Positions 51,026 to 61,361 of a stretch of 64,000 nucleotides of DNA are shown here, one piece after another. The stretch comes from an uncultured Lachnospiraceae bacterium. Its GTDB lineage: Bacteria; Bacillota; Clostridia; Lachnospirales; Lachnospiraceae. Positions within the stretch are counted from its first letter, which is position 1; every line of letters begins with the position of its first letter. The DNA lies in NCBI GenBank assembly GCA_900549995.1, contig URQQ01000021.1:1-64000 (forward strand). Reading direction: 5' to 3'. The translations under genes were made by a program, and so were the position numbers. The notes beneath the pieces are model-generated. The model was not told the origin of the DNA. It worked only from the letters and a program-made list of their open reading frames with translations, and did no database searches.

Positions 51026-52777
51026 TTAAATTCTCCGGATCAATGTCCCATTTTTCCCAAGAATTCCGCCTTCATATCTCCTGCTGTACAGTATTTCGCC
51101 TTTCTGTTCAACCGCAATCTCTTTTCCACAGCAATTCAACAGAATCTCTGTCTTATCCCCATCTTCAGAAAGTTTGATATACTCCACGCATCTTTTTTCA
51201 CTGATCAGATTCGGAAAATGGAAATGCAGGCTTTTGAATGTATCCTCCGACCTGCGCAGACGGATCAGTTGTTTCAGATCTCTGATTTTTGCCTGATTCT
51301 CCGGTAACTTGAGCTCATCCCATGGCATACACCGCCTGCAGTCCGGATCGTGGCTGCCTTCCAGTGCCACTTCTGTTCCATAATAGATGCAGGGACTTCC
51401 CGGCATCGTAAAAAGCACTGCCAGCTGCTGGAAGAAAATGTCCATATCTTTTGTCCGGTTGATCAGACGGTCAGTATCGTGAGAATCAAGTAAATTGAAG
51501 ATCACATTGTTATTCTGCTGCATATACATCGTATAGCAACGGTTAATCATATATTCAAAATCTTCTTTTCCAAGGCTTTCATCCAGAAAGAAATCATTGA
51601 TGCTCCCCGTCAGCGGATAATTCATGACAGAATCGTATTCATCGCCAAGCAGCCACTGGCTGGCATGGTGCCAGATTTCCCCTAAAAGATACACTTCCGG
51701 TTTGACTGCCTTAAGCCGCTCTCTGATCCTCTTTAAGAATTTATGTGACACTTCATTGCCTACATCGAAACGTATCCCATCGACATCATGCTCTTTTACC
51801 CAGTAACTGCATACATCTGCAATATACGCAATGACATCGTCATTGTTCGTGTTCAGTTTGGGCATGGCTGAATAGAAGGCAAAAGAATAAAAACTTCCGT
51901 CTCTTGTATCATACTTCCCCTGGTCAAACGGCCACTCGTTGATCATAAACCAGCTGTAATATTCTGATTCCGGCCCCTTTTCAAGTACATCCAGCCACGG
52001 CGCAAACTGACTGCCGCAGTGGTTGAACACCCCATCCAGCATAACCCGGATTCCTTTTTCGTGTGCTTTCTCTACAAAAGAATGAAACAATGCTTCATCC
52101 CCAAATGCGGGGTCTATCTTCTGATAATCTTTCGTATCATATTTATGATTCGAATCGGCCTCGAAAATAGGGTTCAGATAAATTCCCGTAATTCCAAGAT
52201 CCTGCAGATAAGGCAGTTTCTGTATCATTCCGCTCAGATTTCCGCCAAACCTCTCTTCATTCGTGACAGAACCAGTTCTCCACGGTTTGATATCCGGCAT
52301 ATTTTGCTCTGGTGTTCCGTTACAGAACCGGTCAGGAAAGATCTGATACCACACAGTATCATTGACCCAGGACGGGGTCAGGTTCACATCTGTCGGATTC
52401 ATCCATGGCACCGTAAAGCACTGCAGCATCTTTCCATCCAGCATCAACTGCTCTTTTGTCACGAATCCATCCTCAAAATAATACCAGACCTCATCTCTGG
52501 TGTGCAGCTCAAAATAATACTTACACCGCTTATACTCCGGGCGCAACGTCGTCGTCCACCAGATCTGATACTTCAGACGCTTCTTATAACAGATCTCTTC
52601 CCTTTTCCCGGTCCATGTCTCACTTCCGCCGAGAATCCCCGCCTCAAACGGGTCGCCATAATGAATGTATACCTTTTCCACATCATATCCGGTTTTTAAA
52701 TTCACTGCGAGCTCATTTTCATTCAGCGCGTAACTCATCTGCTCCGATGTCTTATGATAAACTGCCTGAAATTCCAT
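51026..52777 (-). CDS. Cytoplasmic neopullulanase/cyclomaltodextrinase (GH13_20)
   Basis: A 583-residue alpha-amylase-family enzyme. An N-terminal CBM34-like domain (~1-125) precedes the GH13 barrel. Conserved segments are VMLDGVFNHCG, the nucleophile Asp in DGIRFDVGNEV, the acid Glu in YLLGEIWHHA and the third Asp in LLDSHDTDR. There is no signal peptide, so it acts on imported maltodextrins or cyclodextrins, including those with some alpha-1,6 links. AAAGGGGGAACGT precedes the ATG, inside the last codons of malQ (26-base overlap). Last gene of the operon. Confidence 0.9.
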   Translation of the reverse strand: MEFQAVYHKTSEQMSYALNENELAVNLKTGYDVEKVYIHYGDPFEAGILGGSETWTGKREEICYKKRLKYQIWWTTTLRPEYKRCKYYFELHTRDEVWYYFEDGFVTKEQLMLDGKMLQCFTVPWMNPTDVNLTPSWVNDTVWYQIFPDRFCNGTPEQNMPDIKPWRTGSVTNEERFGGNLSGMIQKLPYLQDLGITGIYLNPIFEADSNHKYDTKDYQKIDPAFGDEALFHSFVEKAHEKGIRVMLDGVFNHCGSQFAPWLDVLEKGPESEYYSWFMINEWPFDQGKYDTRDGSFYSFAFYSAMPKLNTNNDDVIAYIADVCSYWVKEHDVDGIRFDVGNEVSHKFLKRIRERLKAVKPEVYLLGEIWHHASQWLLGDEYDSVMNYPLTGSINDFFLDESLGKEDFEYMINRCYTMYMQQNNNVIFNLLDSHDTDRLINRTKDMDIFFQQLAVLFTMPGSPCIYYGTEVALEGSHDPDCRRCMPWDELKLPENQAKIRDLKQLIRLRRSEDTFKSLHFHFPNLISEKRCVEYIKLSEDGDKTEILLNCCGKEIAVEQKGEILYSRRYEGGILGKNGTLIRRI

Positions 52778-54239
52778 ACGTTCCCCCTTTCCTCCAATGT
52801 ACTGCCTGTTTATAACGCGAAAGTTTTATTTTCATCTCGCGAAAGTCCACAAGTTTCCACTCCCAGTTCGGAGAACCTACCGTTCCCGGTGTGTTAAGCC
52901 TTGCCTCTTCACCCGCTTCAATCAGATCGGCCGCCGCAATTACCGCATAGTCTGCGACGCTTCCAAGTGCATAGAAGATCAGCCGCTCATTTACAGAACC
53001 ATTCTTCAGGCCGTTTCTCCGAAGCCACCTGCGAAGCTTTCGTCTGCCCGCATTTGTAAGGCTTTGATACCATTCTTTCAGCGTGGCATTGTCATGTGTC
53101 CCCGTATAAATGATCATGTTTTCCGTGTCATGAAACTCATCTCTGGCGTATTTCCCATCGGTCTGAATTGAAAACTGCAGGATTTTCATTCCTTTAAGCT
53201 GATAGTGATCTTTCAGTTTCGTGACTTCTGCCCGGAGCATCCCAAGATCTTCTGCCACAAGGGACAGTCCCGGAATCTCTGCAAGCATTCTGTCCATCAC
53301 TTCATATCCGGGTGCCTCAATCCATTCCCCTTCCATCGCTGTCGGACAGGAGGCCGGAATCTTCCAGTAAGTATCAAATGCCCGGAAATGATCGATTCTG
53401 ATCAGGTCAAACATCTTCTGGCTGTAACCAATCCGGTCAATCCAGAATTTATAATTATTTTCTTTCATATACTCCCAGTCATAGATCGGATTTCCCCATC
53501 TCTGCCCGGTAGCACTGAAGTAGTCCGGGGGCACTCCGGCAATGAACGTCGGCCGGCCATCGGTATCCAGGAGGAAATTCTCCTTCTTCGCCCAGACATC
53601 TGCGGAGTCAATTCCTACGTAAAACGGAACATCTCCCATAATTTTGATTCCTTTTTCCTGCGCCGCCTCATGAATCTTCTTCCACTGCCGGCTAAACAGA
53701 TACTGAAGAAATGCCTGGTACCCGGCCTCCTCCTGATAAGGAGAAAGATCTGCCTTTCCATCTTCTGGCCAGTGCTTCAGGGAATCTTCCCATTCCACCC
53801 AGCACCGCCCTTCGTTCGCCAGTTTCAACGCCCGGAATACACTGTATTGTCGTACCCACTCCTGACTTTTAAATGCTTCATACTCCTTCGATGTCTGAAA
53901 TGCTTCATAAGCTTTCCTCAGGTAAGGCTCCTTAAATTCTCGGATCATTTCATAATTGATCCTGCTCTCATCCTTCCGGTAATCCGGCGGCAGTTCCTTC
54001 AGAAGTCCATCCTCGTAAAGCCCATCCAGACTGATATAAATCTCATCCCCGGCAAAGGAAGAATACGGCTGATACGGGGAGTTTCCATAGCCTGCCGGAT
54101 TGAGCGGGAGAATCTGCCAGATCGTGATCCCAGCATCGCAAAGCATCTCAAGCCATTCATATGCATATTTCCCAAGTTCCCCCACTCCGCTCCTTGACGG
54201 GAGTGCGGATACCGGAAGCAGAATTCCAGTCTCTTTCAT
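52752..54239 (-). CDS. malQ: 4-alpha-glucanotransferase (amylomaltase, GH77)
   Basis: A 495-residue GH77 enzyme that transfers maltosyl units between chains, making longer dextrins for phosphorolysis and releasing glucose. The N-terminus GILLPVSALPSRSGVGELG, the nucleophile region IRIDHFRAFDTYW, SLVAEDLGM with the catalytic Glu and YTGTHDNATLKEWY are characteristic. AATGGAGAAGG precedes the ATG. It follows glycogen phosphorylase by 35 bases and overlaps the next gene. Confidence 0.96.
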   Translation of the reverse strand: MKETGILLPVSALPSRSGVGELGKYAYEWLEMLCDAGITIWQILPLNPAGYGNSPYQPYSSFAGDEIYISLDGLYEDGLLKELPPDYRKDESRINYEMIREFKEPYLRKAYEAFQTSKEYEAFKSQEWVRQYSVFRALKLANEGRCWVEWEDSLKHWPEDGKADLSPYQEEAGYQAFLQYLFSRQWKKIHEAAQEKGIKIMGDVPFYVGIDSADVWAKKENFLLDTDGRPTFIAGVPPDYFSATGQRWGNPIYDWEYMKENNYKFWIDRIGYSQKMFDLIRIDHFRAFDTYWKIPASCPTAMEGEWIEAPGYEVMDRMLAEIPGLSLVAEDLGMLRAEVTKLKDHYQLKGMKILQFSIQTDGKYARDEFHDTENMIIYTGTHDNATLKEWYQSLTNAGRRKLRRWLRRNGLKNGSVNERLIFYALGSVADYAVIAAADLIEAGEEARLNTPGTVGSPNWEWKLVDFREMKIKLSRYKQAVHWRKGGTYGISGSLS

Positions 54240-54274
54240 AGTTCCTTCTCCATTTCACTTTTTCACAACATTTC

Positions 54275-56533
54275 CTACAGATGCCAGATGTCCCGGTTAT
54301 ATTCTAAAATGGTACGGTCAGAGGAAAAATATCCGGCTTTCGCGATATTAATCAGTGATTTTTTCGCCCATGCACGTGAATCTTCATAGTCAGAAAGCAT
54401 CTGCTCTTTCGTATCAATATACGCCCTCAGATCCAGAAGTGTCATAAACCAGTCTTTTGACACCAGTTCTTTATACAGTCTTCCAAGGTTCACCGGATCT
54501 CCGGTCATTATCATCTTCTTGCTGATGATAAAATCAACCAGTTCCTCAATCAGCGGATCATTTTCATAGATCTCTCTGGAGCAATAGTTGCCCGTCTCAT
54601 AAAGTTTAATGACTTCCTCCGATTCCTTTCCAAAGATGTAGATATTCTCATCCCCGACAAGTTCATGGATTTCTACATTGGCACCATCTTCTGTTCCAAG
54701 TGTCACCGCGCCATTTAACATAAACTTCATGTTGCCGGTACCAGATGCTTCCTTTGACGCGAGAGAAATCTGTTCCGATATATCGCAGGCAGGAATCAGC
54801 TTCGCCGCTTTGCTGACGTTATAATTCTCAACCATCACAACTTTCATATATGGGCTTACATCCGGGTCATTGTCAATCACTTCCTGGAGACAGAGAATGA
54901 GATGGATAATATCCTTGGCAATCGTGTAAGCGGGTGCTGCTTTTGCCCCGAAAATCATTGTCAGCGGACGTTTCGGTTTCTTTCCTTTCTTGATTTCCAT
55001 ATATTTATATATGGCATACAGCGCGTTCATCTGCTGTCTCTTATACTCATGGAGGCGCTTGATCTGGATATCAAAGACGGAGTTCTCATCGATCTCGATT
55101 CCCTGCGTCTGTTTCAGATATTTCTTAAGTTCCACCTTCGCATGATTCTTGATCCCGGCCAGTCTGTTTAACACAGCGTCATCGTCCTGGAATTTCAAAA
55201 GCCCTTCCAGCTTCGCGGCATCTTCTTTATATTCCGGCCCGATCAATTCTTCAATATAATCTGCAAGTTCGTGATTGCAGTGTACAAGCCACCTTCTAAA
55301 GGTGATTCCGTTCGTCTTATTGTTAAACTTCTGCGGATAAATATCATAGAACGGCTTTAACTCTGACTGTTCCAGTATCTCCGTATGTAATGCTGCCACG
55401 CCATTGACACTGTATCCGTAATGAATATCTATGTGCGCCATATGTACACGGTTTTCTTTGTCTATAATATACACCCTTTCATCGTGGTAATCCCTCCGCA
55501 CCCGTTCATCTAATTCACGGATGATCGGAATCAGATGCGGCACCGTCTTCTCAAGATAATCAAGCGGCCACTTTTCCAGTGCTTCTGCAAGGATGGTATG
55601 ATTCGTATACGCACATGTTTTTCTGACCACATCGATTGCCGTATCCATATTGAATCCACGCATCACAAGAAGACGGATCAGTTCCGGAATGACCATCGTC
55701 GGATGGGTATCGTTGATCTGGACTGCCACATGTTCATGCAGATGATAGAGATCATATCCTTTCTCTTCGGCCTCTTTTAAAATGAGCTGTGCAGCGTTGC
55801 TTACCATAAAATACTGCTGGTAAATTCTTAAAAGCCTTCCTTTTTCGTCGCTGTCATCCGGATAGAGGAACAATGTCAGGTTCCGGCGGATATCATCTTT
55901 GTCAAACTCAATCCCATCCCGGATGATAGATTCATCCACACTGTCGATGTCAAACAGATGGAGTTTATTGCATCCGTTCTGATATCCCGGCACGTCAATA
56001 TCATACATCACAGAAGTCAATGTGAAATCTTTAAACGGAACTTCAAACTGTACCTTCGTCCTGTCCAGCCAGCTGTTCTCTGTAATCCAGGGATTTTTCT
56101 CTTCCTTCTGCTTATGGTCCGCAAATGTCTGCCGAAACAGGCCGTCATGGTAGTTCAGTCCCACTCCGTCCCCGGAAAGTCCAAGTGTTGCAATGGAATC
56201 AAGAAAACATGCAGCAAGCCTTCCAAGTCCTCCGTTGCCAAGTGACGGTTCCAGCTCGCATTCTTCGATTTCTGTCAGGTCATGCCCGTGGTTTTTAAGC
56301 ACTTCCCTCGTCTCTTCAAAGAGCCCAAGATTGATCAGGTTGTTAGATAACAATTTTCCAATGAGAAACTCTGCGGAAATGTAATATAATTTGCGTTCTC
56401 CTTCGTTTCGTTTCATCCCATGCATCTGATCCTTTGTAATCTGGAGAAGAGCAATGTAAATCTCTTCCCTGGATGCATCTTTGATTTCTTTTCCATACCG
56501 TTCCATAAGAAACTGCGCTAATAATTTTTCCAT
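54275..56533 (-). CDS. glgP: Glycogen/maltodextrin phosphorylase (GT35)
   Basis: A 752-residue PLP-dependent phosphorylase releasing glucose-1-P from alpha-1,4-glucan ends. The PLP site is in SLASKEASGTGNMKFMLNG, followed by GTEDGANVEI. ELEPSLGNGGLGRLAACFLDS is also typical. The ATG at 56531-56533 follows AAAAGGAGTAGACG; longer starts lie within the previous gene and lack a ribosome site. It comes 19 bases after the GH133 gene. Confidence 0.95.
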   Translation of the reverse strand: MEKLLAQFLMERYGKEIKDASREEIYIALLQITKDQMHGMKRNEGERKLYYISAEFLIGKLLSNNLINLGLFEETREVLKNHGHDLTEIEECELEPSLGNGGLGRLAACFLDSIATLGLSGDGVGLNYHDGLFRQTFADHKQKEEKNPWITENSWLDRTKVQFEVPFKDFTLTSVMYDIDVPGYQNGCNKLHLFDIDSVDESIIRDGIEFDKDDIRRNLTLFLYPDDSDEKGRLLRIYQQYFMVSNAAQLILKEAEEKGYDLYHLHEHVAVQINDTHPTMVIPELIRLLVMRGFNMDTAIDVVRKTCAYTNHTILAEALEKWPLDYLEKTVPHLIPIIRELDERVRRDYHDERVYIIDKENRVHMAHIDIHYGYSVNGVAALHTEILEQSELKPFYDIYPQKFNNKTNGITFRRWLVHCNHELADYIEELIGPEYKEDAAKLEGLLKFQDDDAVLNRLAGIKNHAKVELKKYLKQTQGIEIDENSVFDIQIKRLHEYKRQQMNALYAIYKYMEIKKGKKPKRPLTMIFGAKAAPAYTIAKDIIHLILCLQEVIDNDPDVSPYMKVVMVENYNVSKAAKLIPACDISEQISLASKEASGTGNMKFMLNGAVTLGTEDGANVEIHELVGDENIYIFGKESEEVIKLYETGNYCSREIYENDPLIEELVDFIISKKMIMTGDPVNLGRLYKELVSKDWFMTLLDLRAYIDTKEQMLSDYEDSRAWAKKSLINIAKAGYFSSDRTILEYNRDIWHL

Positions 56534-56552
56534 CTCGTCTACTCCTTTTCTT

Positions 56553-58505
56553 TTACTGTTCCAATGCCTCATATACCCGGAGGATCTCTCCAACACTCCA
56601 TGCCTGCGCATAACATCCTCTCGATGATGTAGGGTTAAGCCCGTCATAGATTTCCGGCAGCTGGCCCACGCATCCTTCCCTGAGTGCGCCCTCCATCACT
56701 TCCAGCTGTCTCTTTACAATGTTCTTTGCTTTTTCACTGTACTCATTTACTTTCAGGTAAGCCAGGTAATACCCTCCAAGCGGGAAGACCCAGACCGTGC
56801 CCTGATGATACGCCAGATCTCTTTTTAACTGCTCTCCACCGTATGTACCATGGAATTCCTCATCTGCCGGTTCCAGCGTCCGAAGTCCGTATGGCGTATA
56901 CAATTTTTCAAACACCGCCGACACCACCTGCTTTTCTTTGTCTCTGTCAAGCATCGTAAACGGCATCGATACCGCCCAGATTTGATTACAGCGGAACTGC
57001 GTATCTGCCTTCGTTCCTGAAATGACATCCCGGAGATATTGTTTCTCTTCTATCCAGAATTTCTCTCTGAAAGAGCGCTTCACCCGTCTGGCTGTCTCCT
57101 TGTAAACCTCCCCGTTTTCCCCCATGAGCAGGGCAAACTTTTCCATACAGCAGAGCGCGTTATACCAGTAGGCGTTGATCTCCACAGGTTTCCCATGTCT
57201 CGGTGTGGGCAGAATCTCTCCGACTCTCACGTCCATCCAGGTCACCTGGTCATATCCTTTGCCCGCCATGATCAGGCCATCCTGATCCATATGAATCCCG
57301 TAATCTGTCCCTTTCCTATACCAGTCAACGATCTCTTTCATCACCGGATATGCCTCGTTTACAAATGCCTCATCTTCTGTTTTTTCGTAATAGAGATATA
57401 CACTGTTGATGAACAAAAGCGCGGCATCCACTGTATTATAAGCCGGTTCATTGCCCCCTTCCGGGAAAAGATTCGGCATCAGGCCTTTTCGTTCATTTGC
57501 CATAAATGTCCTGAGAATCCGTTTTGCTGTCTCGTACTGCTTTGTGGAAATACAGCACCCGGGAAGTGCAATCATCGTATCCCGTCCCCAGTCTTCAAAA
57601 AACGGATATCCCGCAAGGATGGTATCTCCTCCCGTAGACTCTCTTTCTGAGATGAACTGCATCGCGCTTTTTGCCAGCACCGAAGCGGCAGGATTTTTAA
57701 ATCCGGCCTTTTCTTCTGCAGCTTTCCGGATTCGTTTCATCTCCCGTAGGATCGTCTCTGCGCTGTCCGTTTCCGGCTCCATGGAATAGATGATCTCCAG
57801 ACATCCCTGGGCACCTGCCGGAACCGTCTCTGTGATCTCATGGTTTGATACCGCCTTCCCGTGTTCTCTCCGCCCGTCGCAGGCATCGTAAGCATAGTAA
57901 TATGATTCCTCCTGCGTCTCTGTCTCTGTCACTTTGCCTGTCGTACGGAAATAAAGGTTTTGATCCCCGGAAGCAATCGTATCGTAAGTCAGGCCGTCTC
58001 CAATCAGCTGGAACGTTTTCCCTTCCTCAAGATCATCCCCCTTCTTTACAAACTGAAAGAAAGGAACGACCCGGACCGTGCAATCTTTATCACTGTCATT
58101 TCTGATACAATAACTGACCGCAACTGTATTGCCCTTCTGCTTCATACCGATTCGTTTCTTTATTTCAACTCCCCGGATCTGATACATCCATCTCGGATAG
58201 TCTTCAAATGTAAAGGAGGACAGATTCAAAAATCCATTCTCGCTCTCTTTCCCATCCGCAAATTCCTGGCTGGAAATAAAAAATTGTTCCCCCTCGATTT
58301 CCAGTGACTCCGAAAGTCGGTGAACCATATTATATCTGAGGTTTGGGGCTTTTAAGGATGCCATCAGAAGTGCATGGTCGTTCCTTGCATTCGATCCGAT
58401 GACCGTCGCTCCAGAGAAGCCGCCAAGCCCATTGGTCAGAAGATAACAGTTCTCCTGCCCTCTCTCCATTGTTTTAAACTCCTGTCTTCCATAGATAAAT
58501 CTCAT
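56553..58505 (-). CDS. Amylo-alpha-1,6-glucosidase-like debranching enzyme (GH133)
   Basis: A 650-residue protein of the glycogen debranching family. The N-terminal beta-rich domain (~1-270) starts with YLLTNGLGGFSGATVIGSNAR, and the C-terminal (alpha/alpha)6 barrel begins near SAMQFISERES; GYPFFEDWGRDTMIALPG, GNEPAYNTVDAALLFIN and NAYWYNALC are typical of GH133. It removes alpha-1,6 glucosyl stubs from limit dextrins. GGTGGAGGAAAGC precedes the ATG. It sits between pullulanase and phosphorylase. Confidence 0.9.
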   Translation of the reverse strand: MRFIYGRQEFKTMERGQENCYLLTNGLGGFSGATVIGSNARNDHALLMASLKAPNLRYNMVHRLSESLEIEGEQFFISSQEFADGKESENGFLNLSSFTFEDYPRWMYQIRGVEIKKRIGMKQKGNTVAVSYCIRNDSDKDCTVRVVPFFQFVKKGDDLEEGKTFQLIGDGLTYDTIASGDQNLYFRTTGKVTETETQEESYYYAYDACDGRREHGKAVSNHEITETVPAGAQGCLEIIYSMEPETDSAETILREMKRIRKAAEEKAGFKNPAASVLAKSAMQFISERESTGGDTILAGYPFFEDWGRDTMIALPGCCISTKQYETAKRILRTFMANERKGLMPNLFPEGGNEPAYNTVDAALLFINSVYLYYEKTEDEAFVNEAYPVMKEIVDWYRKGTDYGIHMDQDGLIMAGKGYDQVTWMDVRVGEILPTPRHGKPVEINAYWYNALCCMEKFALLMGENGEVYKETARRVKRSFREKFWIEEKQYLRDVISGTKADTQFRCNQIWAVSMPFTMLDRDKEKQVVSAVFEKLYTPYGLRTLEPADEEFHGTYGGEQLKRDLAYHQGTVWVFPLGGYYLAYLKVNEYSEKAKNIVKRQLEVMEGALREGCVGQLPEIYDGLNPTSSRGCYAQAWSVGEILRVYEALEQ

Positions 58506-58519
58506 CGCTTTCCTCCACC

Positions 58520-60484
58520 TTACTTTCTGCCAAGCATCACAAATGCTTTCCCTGGCAGTTCATATATCCTGCCTGCCACGGCCTCACAGCGGTAACGGTC
58601 TGCCTTTTCGCTGTCAGAAAGAATCTCCCATTCTCCTTTGGGAAGCTTTAAAGCCACGGGCGTTTCGTTTGCATTATAGGCAATATATAACTGTTCCCAT
58701 GTTTCCCTGCCCTGATCACTTTGGTTATCCACGCAAAAGCTTACACATCCTTTTGCTTCCTGCCTCTTTCTCGTGATTCTTGACTTTGCCCGGTCCGATT
58801 TATCACAGAGGCCAGGCAGCTTCTTCCTGAGACAGAGAAGATCCTGATAGTACTTCACGATATCTGCATTTTCATAAGCCCTCTCCCAGTCCAGCCTGTT
58901 GATCTCAACCGGAGACTGGAAACTGTCTTCAATCCCATCCTTCGTCCTTAAAAATTCTTCTCCGGACAGCATGAATAACGTTCCCTGACTCGTCAGACAG
59001 ATTGCTGCCGCAAGCTTATATGCCCGGACAATCTGCTCCTGCCTGAGGTGATAATTTCTCTTCGGATCCATCGTATCCACCAGTTTATCCCACAGCGTCA
59101 GATTGTCATGGGAGGATAAATATGTGATAATCTGCGAAGGTGCTTTCGCCCACAATGTATTATTCCTGTCACACCACGCACCGGCCGCATGCAGAATGGA
59201 TGCCTCAAAGCCACTTCCGCCATTGACAAATCCCGGGACATCCGCCTCAAAAATATGTCCTTTGACCGCGTCTCTCGTACAATCACAGAAGATGCCGATT
59301 CCTGAATCCAATTCCCTTAGATTGCCCTTAAGTGCAGGGATATGCGCCCCTTCCATCGGAGACGCTCCCGCTGCCCACGGTTCCCCGAATACCAGTTTTT
59401 CATCCTTGCCAAACCGTTGATCCAGTTCTCTTCTGATCCGGTTCATGAGTCCCACATCCAGAAGCCCCATCAGATCAAACCGAAATCCATCCATATGGTA
59501 TTCTTCCGCCCAGTACAACACGGAATCCAGGATGTACCGCCCGCACATACTCCGCTCACTTGCCACATCATTGCCGCACCCGGAACCATCTGACAGACTG
59601 CCGTCTTCATTCTGACGGTAATAATACCACGGCACAGTTCTCTGGAACCAGGAATCTGCACAGTAAGTATGGTTATATACAACATCCATGATCACACGAA
59701 ACCCATGACGGTGGAGTGACTGGATCATCTCCTTCATCTCACGGATTCTGACTTCTCCATGCCAGGGATCCAGGGAATAGGACCCCTCCGGCACATTGTA
59801 ATTGACCGGATCATAACCCCAGTTAAATTCCCGTCCCGTCCCGGCTTCATTGACAGACCCATAATCATAGGAAGGCATCAACTGTATATGAGTGACTCCC
59901 AGTTTCTTAAGATAGGAAAGGCCCGTCGGATGAATGCCATCCTGATGAAGCGTCGTGTTGTCACAAAGAAATGCCGCATACTTCCCGCGGACTTCCTCCG
60001 GAAATCCCCCGGACGGATCATCGGAGAATTCCTTTACATGAACTTCGTAAATGATCTGCTCTGATTCTTTAAAAGGGGGTATATCCATCTCCCAGCCATC
60101 GGGATTCGTAAGCGCAAGATCCACTACCATACTCCTTGCGCTGTTTACCCCGCAGGCTTTCGCGCAGGGATCCGCCGTCCTCCTGATCCTCCCGTTCACG
60201 CAGATGTCATAGTCATAATAAACTCCGCACAGATCTCCCTTAGCGGCAGTTTCCCAGACTCCTTTTTCTTTCTTCTCCAATTTAAATTTCCTGAAAACCA
60301 AAGACTTCTCCCCATCGTGATAGAGATTCAGCGTAATTGACTCGGCAAACGGGCTCCACACACGGAATTTTGTCCCATCCTTCGCATACTCTGCACCGAG
60401 TGGACCATCATAATGGTATTCTTTTTCAAATTCCTCACTGGAATAAACTGCTTTCAGTTCTTTTGCTGTCATTAATTTCATCAT
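58520..60484 (-). CDS. pulA: Cytoplasmic type I pullulanase (GH13_14)
   Basis: A 654-residue debranching enzyme. An N-terminal CBM48-like domain (~30-110: GTKFRVWSPFAESITLNLY) precedes the barrel. The pullulanase signature FNWGYDPVNYNVPEGSYS is intact. Catalytic segments are VIMDVVYNHT, DGFRFDLMGL (nucleophile Asp), VFGEPWA (acid Glu) and YLSSHDNLTLWD. It hydrolyses alpha-1,6 branches; there is no signal peptide, so it works on imported dextrins. AAAGGGATAACC precedes the ATGATG start; the second ATG gives nearly the same protein. Confidence 0.93.
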   Translation of the reverse strand: MMKLMTAKELKAVYSSEEFEKEYHYDGPLGAEYAKDGTKFRVWSPFAESITLNLYHDGEKSLVFRKFKLEKKEKGVWETAAKGDLCGVYYDYDICVNGRIRRTADPCAKACGVNSARSMVVDLALTNPDGWEMDIPPFKESEQIIYEVHVKEFSDDPSGGFPEEVRGKYAAFLCDNTTLHQDGIHPTGLSYLKKLGVTHIQLMPSYDYGSVNEAGTGREFNWGYDPVNYNVPEGSYSLDPWHGEVRIREMKEMIQSLHRHGFRVIMDVVYNHTYCADSWFQRTVPWYYYRQNEDGSLSDGSGCGNDVASERSMCGRYILDSVLYWAEEYHMDGFRFDLMGLLDVGLMNRIRRELDQRFGKDEKLVFGEPWAAGASPMEGAHIPALKGNLRELDSGIGIFCDCTRDAVKGHIFEADVPGFVNGGSGFEASILHAAGAWCDRNNTLWAKAPSQIITYLSSHDNLTLWDKLVDTMDPKRNYHLRQEQIVRAYKLAAAICLTSQGTLFMLSGEEFLRTKDGIEDSFQSPVEINRLDWERAYENADIVKYYQDLLCLRKKLPGLCDKSDRAKSRITRKRQEAKGCVSFCVDNQSDQGRETWEQLYIAYNANETPVALKLPKGEWEILSDSEKADRYRCEAVAGRIYELPGKAFVMLGRK

Positions 60485-60486
60485 GG

Positions 60487-61359
60487 TTATCCCTTTACTG
60501 CTCCTGATATTCCGTCAACATAGAAACTCTGCATGCAGAGGAAGAGAATGGCAATCGGTATGGAAATGAGCACTGCCCCTGCGGCAAAACTCGTATACCA
60601 GCTGTCAATGTACTCCTTCTCCAGCATTTTCCACAGCCCGATCGCAATCGTAAACTGATCCGAATTGGCACGGCAGATAACTTTCGCGAAGATAAAGTCG
60701 AGCCACGGAGCCATAAAAGACGTCAGTACTGTATAGATAATGATCGGTTTGCTAAGCGGCAGCGTGATTCTTGAAAAGATCTGCCATCTTGTACAGCCAT
60801 CGATCAGAGCCGCCTCGTCAATGGCTCTCGGGATCGTGTCAAAGAACCCTTTTGCAATCTGGAAGGTCAGTCCTGCACCTCCGGAGTAACAGAGAATCAA
60901 AGCCAGGCGGATCAGTGACCCTTCTGTAAGCCCCAGCGCCTTCAAAATGAAATACACGGCGATCATTGACATGAAGCTTGGAAAAAGTCCCAGTACCATC
61001 GCCATATTCATGTATGGTTTCCTCATTTTGAATTTCATCCTCGAAAGGCAGTAGGATACTGCCAGCACATAAAATGTCGCAAGCAGGCAGGAACATACTG
61101 CGATGATCAGAGTATTCATGAACATCCTCGGGAAATTCAGAATTGACGTATCGCTGAACAATCTCGCATAGTTATCCAGTGTGAATGCTTTTGGGAAAAA
61201 TGTAGATACATAAGATCCCCTCTCCGCACGGAAGCTGGTCAGGATGACCCAGATGATCGGAAATACCCAGATCACTGCCAGAACCGCCAGAACTGTATGT
61301 ACCGCTATATTATTTACTGTGCGAACTCTCTTCGCTGATCTTGTTCTTTTTGAAGCCAT
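60487..61359 (-). CDS. malG: Maltodextrin ABC transporter permease MalG
   Basis: A 290-residue permease with six helices and the EAA loop DEAALIDGCTRWQIFSRITLP (~residues 197-217). It resembles MalG/MalD-type maltodextrin permeases. Its ribosome site (GGAGG) lies over the end of malF, and its stop is two bases before the pullulanase start, so translation is tightly coupled. Confidence 0.92.
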   Translation of the reverse strand: MASKRTRSAKRVRTVNNIAVHTVLAVLAVIWVFPIIWVILTSFRAERGSYVSTFFPKAFTLDNYARLFSDTSILNFPRMFMNTLIIAVCSCLLATFYVLAVSYCLSRMKFKMRKPYMNMAMVLGLFPSFMSMIAVYFILKALGLTEGSLIRLALILCYSGGAGLTFQIAKGFFDTIPRAIDEAALIDGCTRWQIFSRITLPLSKPIIIYTVLTSFMAPWLDFIFAKVICRANSDQFTIAIGLWKMLEKEYIDSWYTSFAAGAVLISIPIAILFLCMQSFYVDGISGAVKG

Positions 61360-61361
61360 CT

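Noticed and set aside
53205..54197. 330-codon open frame on the plus strand
   Set aside because: Antisense to malQ, with no ribosome site and no recognisable domain.
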